The notes below the pieces were generated by a model, which did no database searches, was not told where the DNA came from, and worked only from the letters and a program-made list of their open reading frames with translations. 64,000 bases of DNA from Streptomyces clavifer. Its GTDB lineage: Bacteria > Actinomycetota > Actinomycetes > Streptomycetales > Streptomycetaceae. The stretch is from contig BMWJ01000001.1 in assembly GCA_014651175.1 (NCBI GenBank), forward strand, positions 744,001 through 808,000, written 5' to 3'. Below, piece by piece: positions 26,189-33,910 of the stretch. Position 1 is the first letter of the stretch, and each line of letters begins with the position of its first letter. The translations under genes were made by a program, and so were the position numbers.

Positions 26189-27169
26189 ATGCAGCCTAGG
26201 AACATGTCCATGAGCGGCGTCGTCGACCTCGCCGCTGTCAAGGCGGCCGGCGAGGCCAAGGTGAAGGCGGAGCAGGCCCGCGCGGAGTCCGCCCGGCAGG
26301 GTGGCGGCGGCGCCGTCGCCCCTGCCTCCCTGGTGATCGACGTCGACGAGGCCGGCTTCGAGACCGACGTCCTCCAGCGCTCCACCGAAGTCCCCGTCGT
26401 GATCGACTTCTGGGCCGAGTGGTGCGAGCCGTGCAAACAGCTCGGCCCCCTCCTGGAGCGCCTCGCCGCCGAGTACAACGGCCGCTTCGTGCTGGCCAAG
26501 GTCGATGTCGACGCCAACCAGATGCTGATGCAGCAGTTCGGGATCCAGGGCATCCCCGCGGTCTTCGCCGTGGTGGCGGGGCAGGCCCTCCCGCTCTTCC
26601 AGGGGGCCGCCCCCGAGAGTCAGATCCGCGAGACGCTGGACCAGCTGATCCAGGTCGGTGAGGAGCGCTTCGGCCTCACCGGGATCGTGGTCGACCCGGA
26701 CGCCGCCGTCGCCGGAGCCGAGGACGCCGTCCCGGCCGAGGTGCCCGCGGGGCCCTACGACGCGCTCCTGGAGACCGCCGCGGCGGCACTGGACGCCAAT
26801 GACTTCGACGGTGCCGTGCAGGCGTACCGGAGTGTCCTCGCCGACGATCCGGGTAACACCGAGGCCAAGCTGGGCCTGGCCCAGGCGGACCTGCTCGGCA
26901 GGGTCGCGGGCCTGGACCCGCAGCAGGTCCGCAAGGACGCCGCGGAGAATCCGGCCGACCCGGCGGCGCAGATGACCGCCGCGGACCTGGATCTGGTGGG
27001 CGGTCACGTCGAGGACGCCTTCGGACGGCTGGTCGAGACGGTCCGCCGCAATTTCGGTGACGACCGGGACGCGGTGCGGGTGCGCCTCCTGGAGCTCTTC
27101 GAGGTGATCGGCCCCGAGGACCCCAGGGTCACCGCCGCGAGGACCGCCCTGGCGCGGGTCTTGTTCTGA
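26189..27169 (+). CDS. thioredoxin-domain protein with TPR-like C-terminus (CnoX/YbbN-like)
   Basis: A 326-residue protein. A helical, Ala-rich N-terminus leads to a thioredoxin fold (about residues 47-155) with active site WAEWCEPCK (Cys79, Cys82), cis-proline region GIQGIPAVFAV, and then a TPR-like helical domain (about 185-320: DFDGAVQAYRSVLADDPGNTEAK). This architecture matches the chaperone-redoxin CnoX. E. coli CnoX lacks a full CXXC, whereas this one keeps CEPC and so may be redox active. The ATG at 26189 has GGAGG 8 nt upstream. A canonical terminator follows. Confidence 0.88.
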   Translation: MQPRNMSMSGVVDLAAVKAAGEAKVKAEQARAESARQGGGGAVAPASLVIDVDEAGFETDVLQRSTEVPVVIDFWAEWCEPCKQLGPLLERLAAEYNGRFVLAKVDVDANQMLMQQFGIQGIPAVFAVVAGQALPLFQGAAPESQIRETLDQLIQVGEERFGLTGIVVDPDAAVAGAEDAVPAEVPAGPYDALLETAAAALDANDFDGAVQAYRSVLADDPGNTEAKLGLAQADLLGRVAGLDPQQVRKDAAENPADPAAQMTAADLDLVGGHVEDAFGRLVETVRRNFGDDRDAVRVRLLELFEVIGPEDPRVTAARTALARVLF

Positions 27170-27178
27170 TGTGACAAC

Positions 27179-27216
27179 ACGGCCGTGGTGCCCCCCGGGG
27201 CGCCGCGGCCGTTTTC
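27179..27216 (+). terminator. rho-independent terminator after the thioredoxin gene
   Basis: A 16-bp stem with two G-U pairs, from ACGGCCGTGGTGCCCC (27179-27194) with GGGGCGCCGCGGCCGT (27197-27212), is followed by TTTT. This is the most canonical terminator in the window. Confidence 0.85.
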
Positions 27217-27768
27217 GCGGGCGGACGACAAGGGACGCCTGTGCTTTACCAAAACTTGACAAAAGTACGCGCTGTTACTGGCAGTAAAGCGCACCCTGGG
27301 ATCTGTCCGCTTTCGGACCCCAATTTGCCCATTCGAGCGCACCTTTGGCGCCACCCTGTGTGGCCGGGCGGTATCCGCCTGTCGCACCCCGGTTATCGGG
27401 TCGTTACTAGCGAGTAACGACCCCCCTTGTGTCACGGGCGGGAATGCACCACGATCGGCCACGCCCGGTCCGACGCCCGCCAGCCCGACAGCCAGTCGGC
27501 TCCGGCGGCCTGTTGGGTCCCCACCGGGTGGTCGGCGGCAGTGCCGCCGATCGCGGACAGGGGGGTTCCTGCCCTCGGCAGGGCCTGTCCGAACCGGTTG
27601 CGCAGACGCGCGGCCAGTGGTTGTCGCTCGGGGGTGATCGCCGGTGACTCGGATGCGGTACGCGCCTCCGGTCCGGGCGCTCTCCTTCCCGAGGACGTAG
27701 CACTTCTCCCATCCCAGGACGGGCACGATGCCCGTACCGGAGATGTACGTCCGAGAAGGAGGAAATTT
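27213..27768. promoter_or_regulatory. 556-bp non-coding leader of the DUF6230 operon
   Basis: No convincing gene. It contains a consensus -35 TTGACA at 27256-27261; a palindrome TTACT-GGC-AGTAA at 27275-27287; a 26-bp inverted repeat at 27398-27423 with arms GGGTCGTTACT/AGTAACGACCC and spacer AGCG; and a two-tier hairpin at 27554-27591 (outer CGGACAGG/CCTGTCCG, inner CCTGCC/GGCAGG). It ends in the ribosome site AAGGAGG 8 nt before the ATG. The composition up to about 27420 is markedly less GC-rich than the genes around it. Confidence 0.6.
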
Positions 27769-28425
27769 ATGAGTTCCCAGGTTCGCGGTGGCACCAGATG
27801 GAAGCGTTTCGCTCTGGTCATGGTGCCGAGCGTCGTCGCGACCGCCGCAGTCGGCGTCGGTCTGGCGCAGGGCGCGCTGGCCGCGTCGTTCAGCGTGTCG
27901 GGTCAGAGCTTCAAGGTCCGCACCGACAGTCTCGTCGGCAAGGACTTCGTCCAGTACGGCAGCGTCGCTGTCGGCACGGACATGAAGGGTGAGAAGGCGG
28001 CGCACGCGGTGGCGGTGTCGGGCTTCAGCAGCGCGACGATCACCAACATGTGCCAGTCGGTCGTCACGCCGAACCTTCCGTTCGACCTTGGCAGCGTCAC
28101 GCTGAGGCTGGAGGCCGGTACCAACGCGAAGAAGCCGGTCGAGGCGACGAATCTGTACCTGGACGTCGCTCAGCTCGACGCCGACGCGTCGTTCAAGAAC
28201 ATCGACATCGGTGTCGCGGCGGGTTCCCTCAAGAACCCGAACAGGCCCGGATCGATCGGCATCCAGCCGGGCACGCAGGCGAATGCGAACGGATTCGCGC
28301 AGCGTGCGGAGGAGGCCGTCCTGACCGACGTCAAGCAGACGGCGTGGGCGACCACCGCCGGCACCTTCAAGCTCAGCGACCTGAAGCTGCGGCTGCACAG
28401 CGGTACCGACGAGCAGTGCTTCTGA
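27769..28425 (+). CDS. DUF6230-family exported protein
   Basis: Exported protein of 218 residues. A basic N-terminus RGGTRWKRFALVMVPSVV and hydrophobic stretch (about 14-38) form a signal or anchor. The mature part is a beta-rich domain with two cysteines (ITNMCQ and the penultimate residue, EQCF). Streptomyces annotations have sometimes called it cholesterol esterase, but I see no hydrolase motif (no GXSXG). A strong AAGGAGG ribosome site precedes the ATG. It heads a set with a DUF6114 membrane protein and a Pro/Thr-rich exported protein. Confidence 0.82.
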   Translation: MSSQVRGGTRWKRFALVMVPSVVATAAVGVGLAQGALAASFSVSGQSFKVRTDSLVGKDFVQYGSVAVGTDMKGEKAAHAVAVSGFSSATITNMCQSVVTPNLPFDLGSVTLRLEAGTNAKKPVEATNLYLDVAQLDADASFKNIDIGVAAGSLKNPNRPGSIGIQPGTQANANGFAQRAEEAVLTDVKQTAWATTAGTFKLSDLKLRLHSGTDEQCF

Positions 28426-28519
28426 GGCACGTGACCGGGTGGCCGGAGTGCTCTCCCAGGGCCTTCGGCCGCCCACCCCTTCTTCTCACCGCAGTACCGG
28501 TTCCAGGGAGCTGTTTTCC

Positions 28520-29089
28520 ATGAGCCCCGAGTCCACAGGGCAGAACGAGCACTACCTCACCGTCTTCCGGCGGGGATTCCGCACCTGGCGGGGTAACCGG
28601 CCGTTCTGGGCGGGCCTGTTCACCATGGTCGGTGGTGTACCCATCGCCTACTTCCCGTACGCCAACATGCACCTCGGCAACATGACGCTGGCGATGTCCA
28701 CCACGGCCGGTGCGGGGTCGCTGATCATCGGGGTCCTGCTCATCACGCTGGGCCTGACCATGTGGTTCCAGCCCATCGTCAGGGTGTTCGCCGGAGTCGC
28801 GGCGATCCTGCTGGCGCTGATCTCCATCCCCGTCGCCAACATCGGCGGATTCCTGATCGGCTTCGTCTTCGCCCTCCTGGGCGGAGCCCTGTCCGTCTCC
28901 TGGGCCCCGGGCGGTCCCGAGGCCGCCGCAGACCTCGACGCCGCCCGCCCGAGGGCGCAGACCGCCGAAGGCGTACCCGGGACGGAGGGGACCGCGCCGC
29001 AGTACTACGACCCGACCGCGGTCCCGCAGCAGCCGTCGCCGTACGACAAGTCGCTCGAGGTCGACAGCGGGGGGCATCGTGCGGGGTGA
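28520..29089 (+). CDS. DUF6114-family membrane protein
   Basis: A 189-residue membrane protein with four hydrophobic segments between about residues 30 and 128 (PFWAGLFTMVGGVPIAY, AGSLIIGVLLITLGL, VFAGVAAILLALISIPV, GGFLIGFVFALLGGAL) and a cytoplasmic Pro/Gln/Tyr-rich tail. The ATG at 28520 follows GGGAG. It is 94 bp after the DUF6230 gene, the usual partnership. It overlaps the next gene by 11 bp. Possibly an anchor or export partner for its neighbours; this is inference. Confidence 0.83.
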   Translation: MSPESTGQNEHYLTVFRRGFRTWRGNRPFWAGLFTMVGGVPIAYFPYANMHLGNMTLAMSTTAGAGSLIIGVLLITLGLTMWFQPIVRVFAGVAAILLALISIPVANIGGFLIGFVFALLGGALSVSWAPGGPEAAADLDAARPRAQTAEGVPGTEGTAPQYYDPTAVPQQPSPYDKSLEVDSGGHRAG

Positions 29090-30353
29090 CGAGACAGGGA
29101 CGGGCGACTTCGGGCCCGAGAACGTTCGCGAGCCGAAAGGGCCCCGCCACGCGGCGCCCAGGAAGTCGCTGCTGACGAAGCTGCACATGCCCGCGGGCAA
29201 GAAGGCGTTCGCGCTCGCCGCGATGCCCACGGCGGTCTTCGTCGGCATGGGACTCACTCCCAGGTTCGCGCTGGCCGACGACAACGACATCCCCTTCGCC
29301 CCCGGCCCCTGTGTGACGCGCTCCGACGAACCGAGCGAATCCGAGGAGCCGAAGGCGACGCCGACACCCGGCGCCACGTCCACCGGCGATGCCGAGGAAA
29401 CGGGCGAGAAGCCGGACACGGGCGAGGAGCCGGACACGGGCGGGACCGAGGCCCCGAAGCCGTCGGCGAGCGCGAGTGCCCCGGCCGAGGCCCCGACGTC
29501 CGAGGACAAGGCAGCGGCGACGCCCAGCGCGACCCCGACGCCCACCAAGCCGGTGAACCCGCTCGACCCGCTCGGTGTCGGTGACGCCCTCAAGGACCTG
29601 CTCGACGGACCGGACAAGGAGACGGCGAGCCCGTCCCCGAGCGCCACCACCGGGGCCCCGGATCCGAAGCCTACGGAGACCGCGACCACCGATCCGGTCG
29701 AGGAGGCCACCGACGGCGCGAAGGACGAGGCCGACGAGACCGCCGACGCCATCCGGGACGCGGCCGACAAGGCCGGCAAGGACGTCGAGGAGCTCGACGA
29801 GGACGTCAAGGGTCTCGACCCCGTCAAGGACGAGGACGTGCCGGACGGCGCCAAGGAGCGCTTCCCCTGCCCGACCGCTGACCCCGAGGCGCTCGCCGCC
29901 GCCGATCTGGAGCAGGGCCTTCCGCTGCTCCCGGACGACCCGTGGATCCTGGAGTCGTCGCGGCTCACGCTCAACGGGCTCGACTACGCGGGCATCGTCG
30001 AGGTGAAGACGTACAACGGCACCGTCAAGAAGGCGCTGAAGTTCACCGCCGGCAGCATCGACATCAAGGACCTGCACCAGTTGACGACGGGCCCGGCCGG
30101 TGCGACCGGTCACGTCAAGGCGCGCGGCGGCTCCACGTCGACGATCCGCGACGGTGAGGTGACGATGTACACGGAGGAGCTGAAGGGCAACCTCTTCGGC
30201 CTCATCCCGATCACCTTCAGCCCGGAGACCCCGCCGCCGCTGAACGTACCGTTCGCCTTCTTCACCGACGTGAAGGTGACCCAGGCCGGCCAGTTCGGCG
30301 GCACCCTCACGGTGCCCGGCCTGCAGAACTACTTCACCGGCGGCAACAGCTAG
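29079..30353 (+). CDS. exported Pro/Thr/Asp-rich hypothetical protein
   Basis: A 424-residue protein starting at a GTG inside the preceding gene. A basic segment and a hydrophobic stretch (about residues 43-66, ending FALADD) act as an exceptionally long signal peptide or anchor. Residues about 75-210 are a low-complexity linker (EEPKATPTPGATSTGD, repeated EEPDTGGT-like units), followed by an Asp/Glu/Lys-rich helix (VEEATDGAKDEADETADAI) and a compact C-terminal domain (about 285-424) containing RLTLNGLDYAGIVEVKTY and LFGLIPITFSPETPPPL. I do not recognise the C-terminal fold. Context suggests a cell-surface component made with the DUF6230 protein. Confidence 0.75.
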   Translation: MRGDETGTGDFGPENVREPKGPRHAAPRKSLLTKLHMPAGKKAFALAAMPTAVFVGMGLTPRFALADDNDIPFAPGPCVTRSDEPSESEEPKATPTPGATSTGDAEETGEKPDTGEEPDTGGTEAPKPSASASAPAEAPTSEDKAAATPSATPTPTKPVNPLDPLGVGDALKDLLDGPDKETASPSPSATTGAPDPKPTETATTDPVEEATDGAKDEADETADAIRDAADKAGKDVEELDEDVKGLDPVKDEDVPDGAKERFPCPTADPEALAAADLEQGLPLLPDDPWILESSRLTLNGLDYAGIVEVKTYNGTVKKALKFTAGSIDIKDLHQLTTGPAGATGHVKARGGSTSTIRDGEVTMYTEELKGNLFGLIPITFSPETPPPLNVPFAFFTDVKVTQAGQFGGTLTVPGLQNYFTGGNS

Positions 30354-30387
30354 ACCCCACCGACCCGTTCGGGAGCCGCACAGCACC

Positions 30388-30423
30388 GCGGGCCGCCCCC
30401 CCTCACCGAGGGGGGCGGCCCGC
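30388..30423 (+). terminator. intrinsic terminator-like hairpin
   Basis: A stem of about 16 bp: GCGGGCCGCCCCCCCTC (30388-30404), loop ACC, GAGGGGGGCGGCCCGC (30408-30423), with one unpaired C. It ends the DUF6230/DUF6114 operon. Confidence 0.8.
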
Positions 30424-30517
30424 AGCCGTGTCGCGCCGGGGAGCCGGTCACCGCGTGCGAACGCGGCGCCCTCGCGGACGCGGCCGGCTCCCGGGCCGGC
30501 TACGTACACTGACGGGC

Positions 30518-30901
30518 ATGGCATGCCGCATCAGTGAACTGGTCCTGGACGCAGCCGATCCCGACCGGCTCGCCGCCTTCTGGAGCGAGGTCCTCGGCTA
30601 CGTCGAACTCGGCCGGGAGGACGACGGGAGCATCGAGATCGGGCCGCCGGACCTGGGTTTCGGAGGCCCGCAGCCCACCCTCGTCCTCAGCCCCGGCAGC
30701 GACCCGAGGCCCGGGAAGCTGCCCCTGCACATCGACGTCAACGCCACCGACCGCGATCAGGACGCCGAGCTGGAGCGACTGCTCGCCCTCGGCGCCAGGC
30801 CCGCCGACGTCGGCCAGACCGGCACCGAGGGCTGGTACGTCCTGGCCGACCCGGAAGGCAACGAGTTCTGCCTCCTCCGTGCCCGGGTCCAGCCCGTCTG
30901 A
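30518..30901 (+). CDS. VOC-family (glyoxalase-like) protein
   Basis: A single vicinal-oxygen-chelate module of 127 residues of the glyoxalase-like type common in actinobacteria. Motifs are ISELVLDAADPDRLAAFW at the N-terminus, KLPLHIDVNATD in the middle and WYVLADPEGNEFCLL at the end, carrying the typical Asp-Pro-Glu-Gly-Asn turn. No substrate can be assigned. It is monocistronic between two hairpins. Confidence 0.85.
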   Translation: MACRISELVLDAADPDRLAAFWSEVLGYVELGREDDGSIEIGPPDLGFGGPQPTLVLSPGSDPRPGKLPLHIDVNATDRDQDAELERLLALGARPADVGQTGTEGWYVLADPEGNEFCLLRARVQPV

Positions 30902-31107
30902 CCCCGCGTCCGGGACCGATCCCCTGGGCGCCGTCCGACTTCGCTGTTGGACCGGACCGCCGGGACGTGCGGCCCGGAGCGTTCGGCCACCGCCGCGCGC
31001 ACCGTCCGGCGTCCCCGGCCTGTTCCCGGAGGCCGGGCCCTCTCGCAGGACCGCGGAAGACATGGCGGGGCGGGCGGACCGGTCCCGGCGCGGACGCTCG
31101 CGCCGGG

Positions 31108-31165
31108 TACGGCTGTGGCCCGCACCCCCGGCACATGCCGATCGGGGGTGCGGGCCACAGCCGTA
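31108..31165. terminator. bidirectional 23-bp perfect stem between VOC gene and pyk
   Basis: Left arm 31108-31130 and right arm 31143-31165 are exact reverse complements over 23 bp (arm starts TACGGCTGTGGCC), with a 12-nt loop. The element lies in the 274-bp convergent gap and ends 10 bp after the pyk stop, so it can terminate both transcripts. Confidence 0.85.
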
Positions 31166-31175
31166 GGAGGGAGCG

Positions 31176-32606
31176 TCAGTCGCGCTTCTCGCCGCCCAGG
31201 TGGTGGACCCGGACCATGTTCGTGGTGCCGGCGACACCGGGGGGCGAGCCGGCGGTCATCACCATGACGTCGCCGGTGCTGTAGCGGTTCAGCTTCAGGA
31301 GCTCCTCGTCGACCAGGTCGACCATCGCGTCCGTGTTGTTCACGTGCGGCACCACGTGGGACTCGACGCCCCAGCTCAGCGCGAGCTGGTTGCGCGTGGA
31401 CTCGTCCGTGGTGAAGGCCAGGATCGGCTGGGCGGCGCGGTAGCGGGAGAGACGGCGGGCGGTGTCACCGGACGAGGTGAACGCGACCAGCGCCTTGCCG
31501 TCCAGGAAGTCCGCGATCTCGGCGGCCGCGCGGGCCACCGAACCGCCCTGCGTACGGGGCTTCTTGCCCGGGACGAGGGGCTGGAGGCCCTTGGACAGGA
31601 GCTCCTCCTCGGCGGCGACGACGATCTTCGACATCGTCTTGACCGTCTCGATCGGATACGCGCCCACGGAGGACTCCGCGGACAGCATGACCGCGTCCGC
31701 GCCGTCCAGGATCGCGTTGGCGACGTCGGACGCCTCGGCGCGGGTGGGCCGCGAGTTGGTGATCATCGACTCCATCATCTGGGTCGCCACGATCACCGGC
31801 TTGGCGTTGCGGCGGCACAGCTCGATGAGGCGCTTCTGCACCATCGGGACCTTCTCGAGCGGATACTCGACGGCGAGGTCACCGCGGGCGACCATCACAC
31901 CGTCGAAGGCGGCGACGACGCCCTCCATGTGCTCGACGGCCTGCGGCTTCTCGACCTTGGCGATGACGGGGACCCGGCGGCCCTCCTCGTCCATCACCTT
32001 GTGCACGTCCTTGACGTCCTCGGCGTCCCGCACGAAGGACAGGGCGACCATGTCGCAGCCCATCCGCAGGGCGAACCGCAGGTCGTCGACGTCCTTCTCG
32101 GACAGTGCGGGCACGTTCACCGCGGCACCGGGCAGGTTGATGCCCTTGTGGTCGGAGATGACACCGCCCTCGATGACGATGCTCGTCACCCGGGGGCCGT
32201 CGACGGAGACGACCTTGAGCTCGACGTTGCCGTCGTTGATCAGGATCGGGTCGCCCTTGGTGACGTCTCCCGGCAGCCCCTTGTAGGTCGTGCCGCAGAT
32301 CGACTTGTCGCCCGGGACGTCCTCGGAGGTGATGATGAACTCGTCCCCGCGGACCAGCTCGACGGGGCCCTCGGCGAACTTCGCCAGGCGGATCTTCGGG
32401 CCCTGGAGGTCGGCGAGCACCCCGACCGCGCGGCCGGTCTCGGCGGCGGCCTGGCGGACCCGGTCGTAACGGCCTTGGTGCTCCTCGTGGGAGCCGTGAC
32501 TGAAGTTGAAGCGGGCCACACTCATGCCGGCCTCGATCAGAGCGACGAGCTGCTCATGGGAGTCGACGGCGGGACCGAGGGTGCAGACGATTTTGGAACG
32601 GCGCAT
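31176..32606 (-). CDS. pyk: pyruvate kinase
   Basis: Converts phosphoenolpyruvate and ADP to pyruvate and ATP. The 476-residue protein is full length: RRSKIVCTLGPA at the N-terminus, RFNFSHGSHEEH, KVEKPQAVEHM (catalytic Lys), MVARGDLAVEYP, VIVATQMMESM and a C-terminal domain with ALVAFTSSGDTARRLS. The ribosome site AGGA lies about 8 nt before the ATG. It is the last gene of a pta-ackA-pyk row on the minus strand, 74 bp after ackA, with an AT-rich palindrome in that gap. Streptomyces usually carry two pyk genes; which one this is cannot be decided here. Confidence 0.95.
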   Translation of the reverse strand: MRRSKIVCTLGPAVDSHEQLVALIEAGMSVARFNFSHGSHEEHQGRYDRVRQAAAETGRAVGVLADLQGPKIRLAKFAEGPVELVRGDEFIITSEDVPGDKSICGTTYKGLPGDVTKGDPILINDGNVELKVVSVDGPRVTSIVIEGGVISDHKGINLPGAAVNVPALSEKDVDDLRFALRMGCDMVALSFVRDAEDVKDVHKVMDEEGRRVPVIAKVEKPQAVEHMEGVVAAFDGVMVARGDLAVEYPLEKVPMVQKRLIELCRRNAKPVIVATQMMESMITNSRPTRAEASDVANAILDGADAVMLSAESSVGAYPIETVKTMSKIVVAAEEELLSKGLQPLVPGKKPRTQGGSVARAAAEIADFLDGKALVAFTSSGDTARRLSRYRAAQPILAFTTDESTRNQLALSWGVESHVVPHVNNTDAMVDLVDEELLKLNRYSTGDVMVMTAGSPPGVAGTTNMVRVHHLGGEKRD

Positions 32607-32635
32607 GAGGCGGATCCTATCGGTTTGTTTCGCTG

Positions 32636-32647
32636 CGGAATATTCCG
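32636..32647. promoter_or_regulatory. 12-bp palindrome in the ackA-pyk gap
   Basis: CGGAATATTCCG is a perfect palindrome 30-41 bp before the pyk start, inside the only AT-rich stretch of the 74-bp ackA-pyk spacer. It is a plausible operator or part of an internal pyk promoter. Confidence 0.45.
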
Positions 32648-32680
32648 TCTGGTGGAAGATACAAAGGGGCGCGGGTCCGC

Positions 32681-33910
32681 TCAGTTGTGGACCAGTGCGA
32701 AGGTCTGGCCGGCGATCTCCAGTTCCTCGTCCGTGGGCACCACGGCGACGGCCACCCGGGCGTCATCGGGGGAGATCAGCCGTGGTTCGCCGGACCGAAC
32801 GGCGTTGCGGTCCGGGTCCACCGCGAGGCCGAATCCCTCCAGTCCCGCGATCGCAGCCTCCCGCACCGGCGCCGAGTTCTCCCCGACCCCCGCCGTGAAC
32901 ACCACGGCGTCCACCCGGCCGAGGACCGCCGAATAGGCGCCGATGTACTTCTTCAGCCGGTGGACGTAGACGTCGAAGGCGAGTGCGGCACGCTCGTCGC
33001 CCTCCTCCACCCGGCGCCGGATCTCCCGCATGTCGTTGTCACCGCAGAGGCCGACCAGGCCGCTCCGCTTGTTCAGCAGGTCGTCGATCTCGTCCACCGA
33101 CATGCCCGCCACGCGCTTGAGGTGGAAGGTGACGGCCGGGTCGACGTCCCCCGAACGCGTACCCATGACCAGCCCCTCCAAGGGGGTCAGTCCCATGGAC
33201 GTCTCCACGCACCGGCCGCCGGCCACCGCGGAGGCGGACGCGCCGTTGCCCAGGTGCAGCACGATGACGTTCACGTCCGCCACCGGGCGGCCCAGCAGCT
33301 CGGCCGTCCGGCGGGACACGTACGCGTGCGAGGTGCCGTGGAAGCCGTAGCGGCGGATCCGGTGCGCGTCGGCGGTCTCCACGTCGATCGCGTACCGCGC
33401 CGCGTGCTCCGGCATCGTCGTGTGGAACGCCGTGTCGAAGACCGCCACCTGCGGAAGGTCGGGCCGCAGCGCCTGTGCCGTACGGATCCCGGTGATGTTC
33501 GCCGGGTTGTGCAGGGGGGCCACCGGGACCAGCCGCTCGATCTCCTGGAGCACCTCGTCGGTGATCACGGTGGGCTCGCTGAACCTCAGCCCTCCGTGCA
33601 CCACCCGGTGGCCGATCGCCGCCAGCTCCGGCGAGTCCAGGCCGAGCCCGTCGGCAGCCAGCTCCTCGGCCGCCGCCTTCAGCGCCTGCTCGTGATCGGC
33701 GATCCGGCCGGTGCGCTCGCGGGGCGCGCCGCCGCCGGCCGACGGCGTGTGCACCAGCCGGGAGGTCTCCTCGCCGATCCGTTCGACCAGGCCGGTCGCC
33801 AGCCGGGAGCGGTCGCGCATGTCCAGGAGCTGGTACTTCACCGAGGAGGACCCCGAGTTGAGGACCAGCACCCGGCTCGCCCGGCCGTCGGTGGTGTGCG
33901 TGGGGGTCAT
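32681..33910 (-). CDS. ackA: acetate kinase
   Basis: Converts acetyl phosphate and ADP to acetate and ATP. The 409-residue protein has LVLNSGSSSVKYQLLD near the N-terminus (ASKHA phosphate-1 motif), IGHRVVHGG, GFHGTSHAYVSRR, VIVLHLGNGAS and VFTAGVGENS. The ATG at 33910 overlaps the pta stop as ATGA, so the pair is translationally coupled. The frame seen extending farther upstream is an overlap with pta in another frame. Confidence 0.95.
   Translation of the reverse strand: MTPTHTTDGRASRVLVLNSGSSSVKYQLLDMRDRSRLATGLVERIGEETSRLVHTPSAGGGAPRERTGRIADHEQALKAAAEELAADGLGLDSPELAAIGHRVVHGGLRFSEPTVITDEVLQEIERLVPVAPLHNPANITGIRTAQALRPDLPQVAVFDTAFHTTMPEHAARYAIDVETADAHRIRRYGFHGTSHAYVSRRTAELLGRPVADVNVIVLHLGNGASASAVAGGRCVETSMGLTPLEGLVMGTRSGDVDPAVTFHLKRVAGMSVDEIDDLLNKRSGLVGLCGDNDMREIRRRVEEGDERAALAFDVYVHRLKKYIGAYSAVLGRVDAVVFTAGVGENSAPVREAAIAGLEGFGLAVDPDRNAVRSGEPRLISPDDARVAVAVVPTDEELEIAGQTFALVHN

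Noticed and set aside
27554-27591. Riboswitch such as a c-di-AMP (ydaO) element before the DUF6230 gene
   Set aside because: The hairpin lacks the conserved ydaO core sequences I would expect; only a generic two-tier stem is visible.
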